Source: DATKYV01 sp035528275 (GTDB taxonomy: Bacteria; Acidobacteriota; Terriglobia; UBA7540). From it: a stretch of DNA of 5,600 nucleotides. Below, piece after piece: positions 5,265 through 5,600 of this stretch (position 1 is its first letter; each line of letters starts with the position of its first letter). The notes under the pieces are model-generated. The model was not told the DNA's origin. It saw only the letters and a program-made list of their open reading frames with translations, and made no database searches. Location of the stretch: contig DATKYV010000182.1 of the NCBI GenBank assembly GCA_035528275.1, positions 1 through 5,600 of the forward strand, written 5' to 3'. The position numbers were made by a program, and so were the translations under genes.

Positions 5265-5600
5265 ATGAACGGAATGATCTCAAGAATCATGCCCCGTCTG
5301 TTCGCACTGACGGTCCTGTTGACCTCGGCAGTCCTGGCTCGTGGCCAAGCGGAGAGCCCCAAAAAGGTTTTCATGATCACCGACCTGGAAGGCGTTTCCG
5401 GCATTTTCGACACGGACCTCCAGTGCATGCCCGGTCAAAGCCCGCGCTTCGAGGAGTCGCGCAAGCTCCTGACCGGTGAAGTCAACGCCGCGGTCGATGG
5501 CCTTTTCGAGGGCGGCGCGACGGAGGTGGTGGTCTGGGACGGGCACGACGGCAGCCAAACGCTCTCGGTGCTGGACATTCATCCGAAAGCCCGCCTGCTC
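5265..5600 (+). CDS. Secreted M55-type D-aminopeptidase (DppA-like), 3' end outside window
   Basis: The first 112 residues are present without a stop. Residues 1-29 look like a signal peptide (MNGMISRIMPR, then LFALTVLLTSAVLA, cleavage near ALA/RG), so the enzyme is probably exported. The following sequence matches the start of peptidase M55: a beta strand KKVFMITDLEGVSGI (33-47), where the Asp and Glu of DLEGVSG are expected metal ligands; a helix with GEVNAAVDGLFEGGATEVVV (71-90); and DGHDG (92-96), corresponding to the family's DSHG-type metal-binding motif. M55 enzymes such as Bacillus DppA are zinc-dependent and release N-terminal D-amino acids from peptides, and are linked to D-Ala peptide or peptidoglycan fragment use. 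The rest of the active site lies beyond the window and cannot be checked. It is separated from the regulator by a foldback repeat, so it is probably a separate transcription unit. Confidence 0.85.
   Translation, partial: MNGMISRIMPRLFALTVLLTSAVLARGQAESPKKVFMITDLEGVSGIFDTDLQCMPGQSPRFEESRKLLTGEVNAAVDGLFEGGATEVVVWDGHDGSQTLSVLDIHPKARLL

Noticed and set aside
1..5600. CRISPR array, tRNA, rRNA, riboswitch or defence/toxin cassette
   Set aside because: No spaced repeat array, cloverleaf-like segment or recognised defence gene was seen; the only repeats are those listed.

Overview
The window is 5.6 kb of fairly GC-rich bacterial chromosome carrying four protein genes, all on the + strand. A secreted TPR protein precedes a two-gene sensor kinase/NtrC-type regulator operon, and a secreted M55-type peptidase runs off the right edge. 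Codon use (G/C-rich third positions), GTG starts, the style of the TPR protein and the A-rich TCAAAAGGCAA-type intergenic repeat suggest an acidobacterium or a related soil bacterium. That assignment is inference from general resemblance; no rRNA or marker gene is present.

Region by region. Positions 1-66 hold two imperfect direct copies of a ~24-bp sequence that look like the repeated terminal sites of an IS21-like insertion sequence whose body would lie to the left. Positions 67-357 are a long leader/regulatory region for the TPR gene. It contains a good sigma-54 -24/-12 promoter candidate (213-229) with several inverted repeats upstream that could be activator sites. Positions 358-1590 encode an exported tetratricopeptide-repeat protein of unknown function, ending in a hairpin. 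The 147-bp gap that follows has a near-consensus sigma-70 promoter (TTGAGA-N17-TACAAT) for the next operon. Positions 1738-3777 encode a multi-pass membrane histidine kinase, and 3752-5131 encode its overlapping partner, a receiver/AAA+/Fis-type sigma-54 activator with all key residues intact. The 133-bp gap at 5132-5264 is mostly a foldback repeat built from TCAAAAGGCAA-like units. From 5265 a secreted M55 D-aminopeptidase-like gene begins and is cut by the window end.

How they may work together (inference): the kinase/regulator pair is transcribed from a housekeeping promoter. The regulator needs sigma-54 promoters to act on, and the only convincing one seen here lies in front of the neighbouring TPR gene. 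The simplest model is that the membrane kinase senses an unknown cell-envelope or lipophilic signal, phosphorylates the regulator at Asp51, and the regulator turns on the exported TPR protein and probably distant targets. I did not find a clearly novel multi-gene system. The most useful leads are the putative local sigma-54 circuit, the foldback repeat, and the HNxKNPL variant of the kinase H-box.
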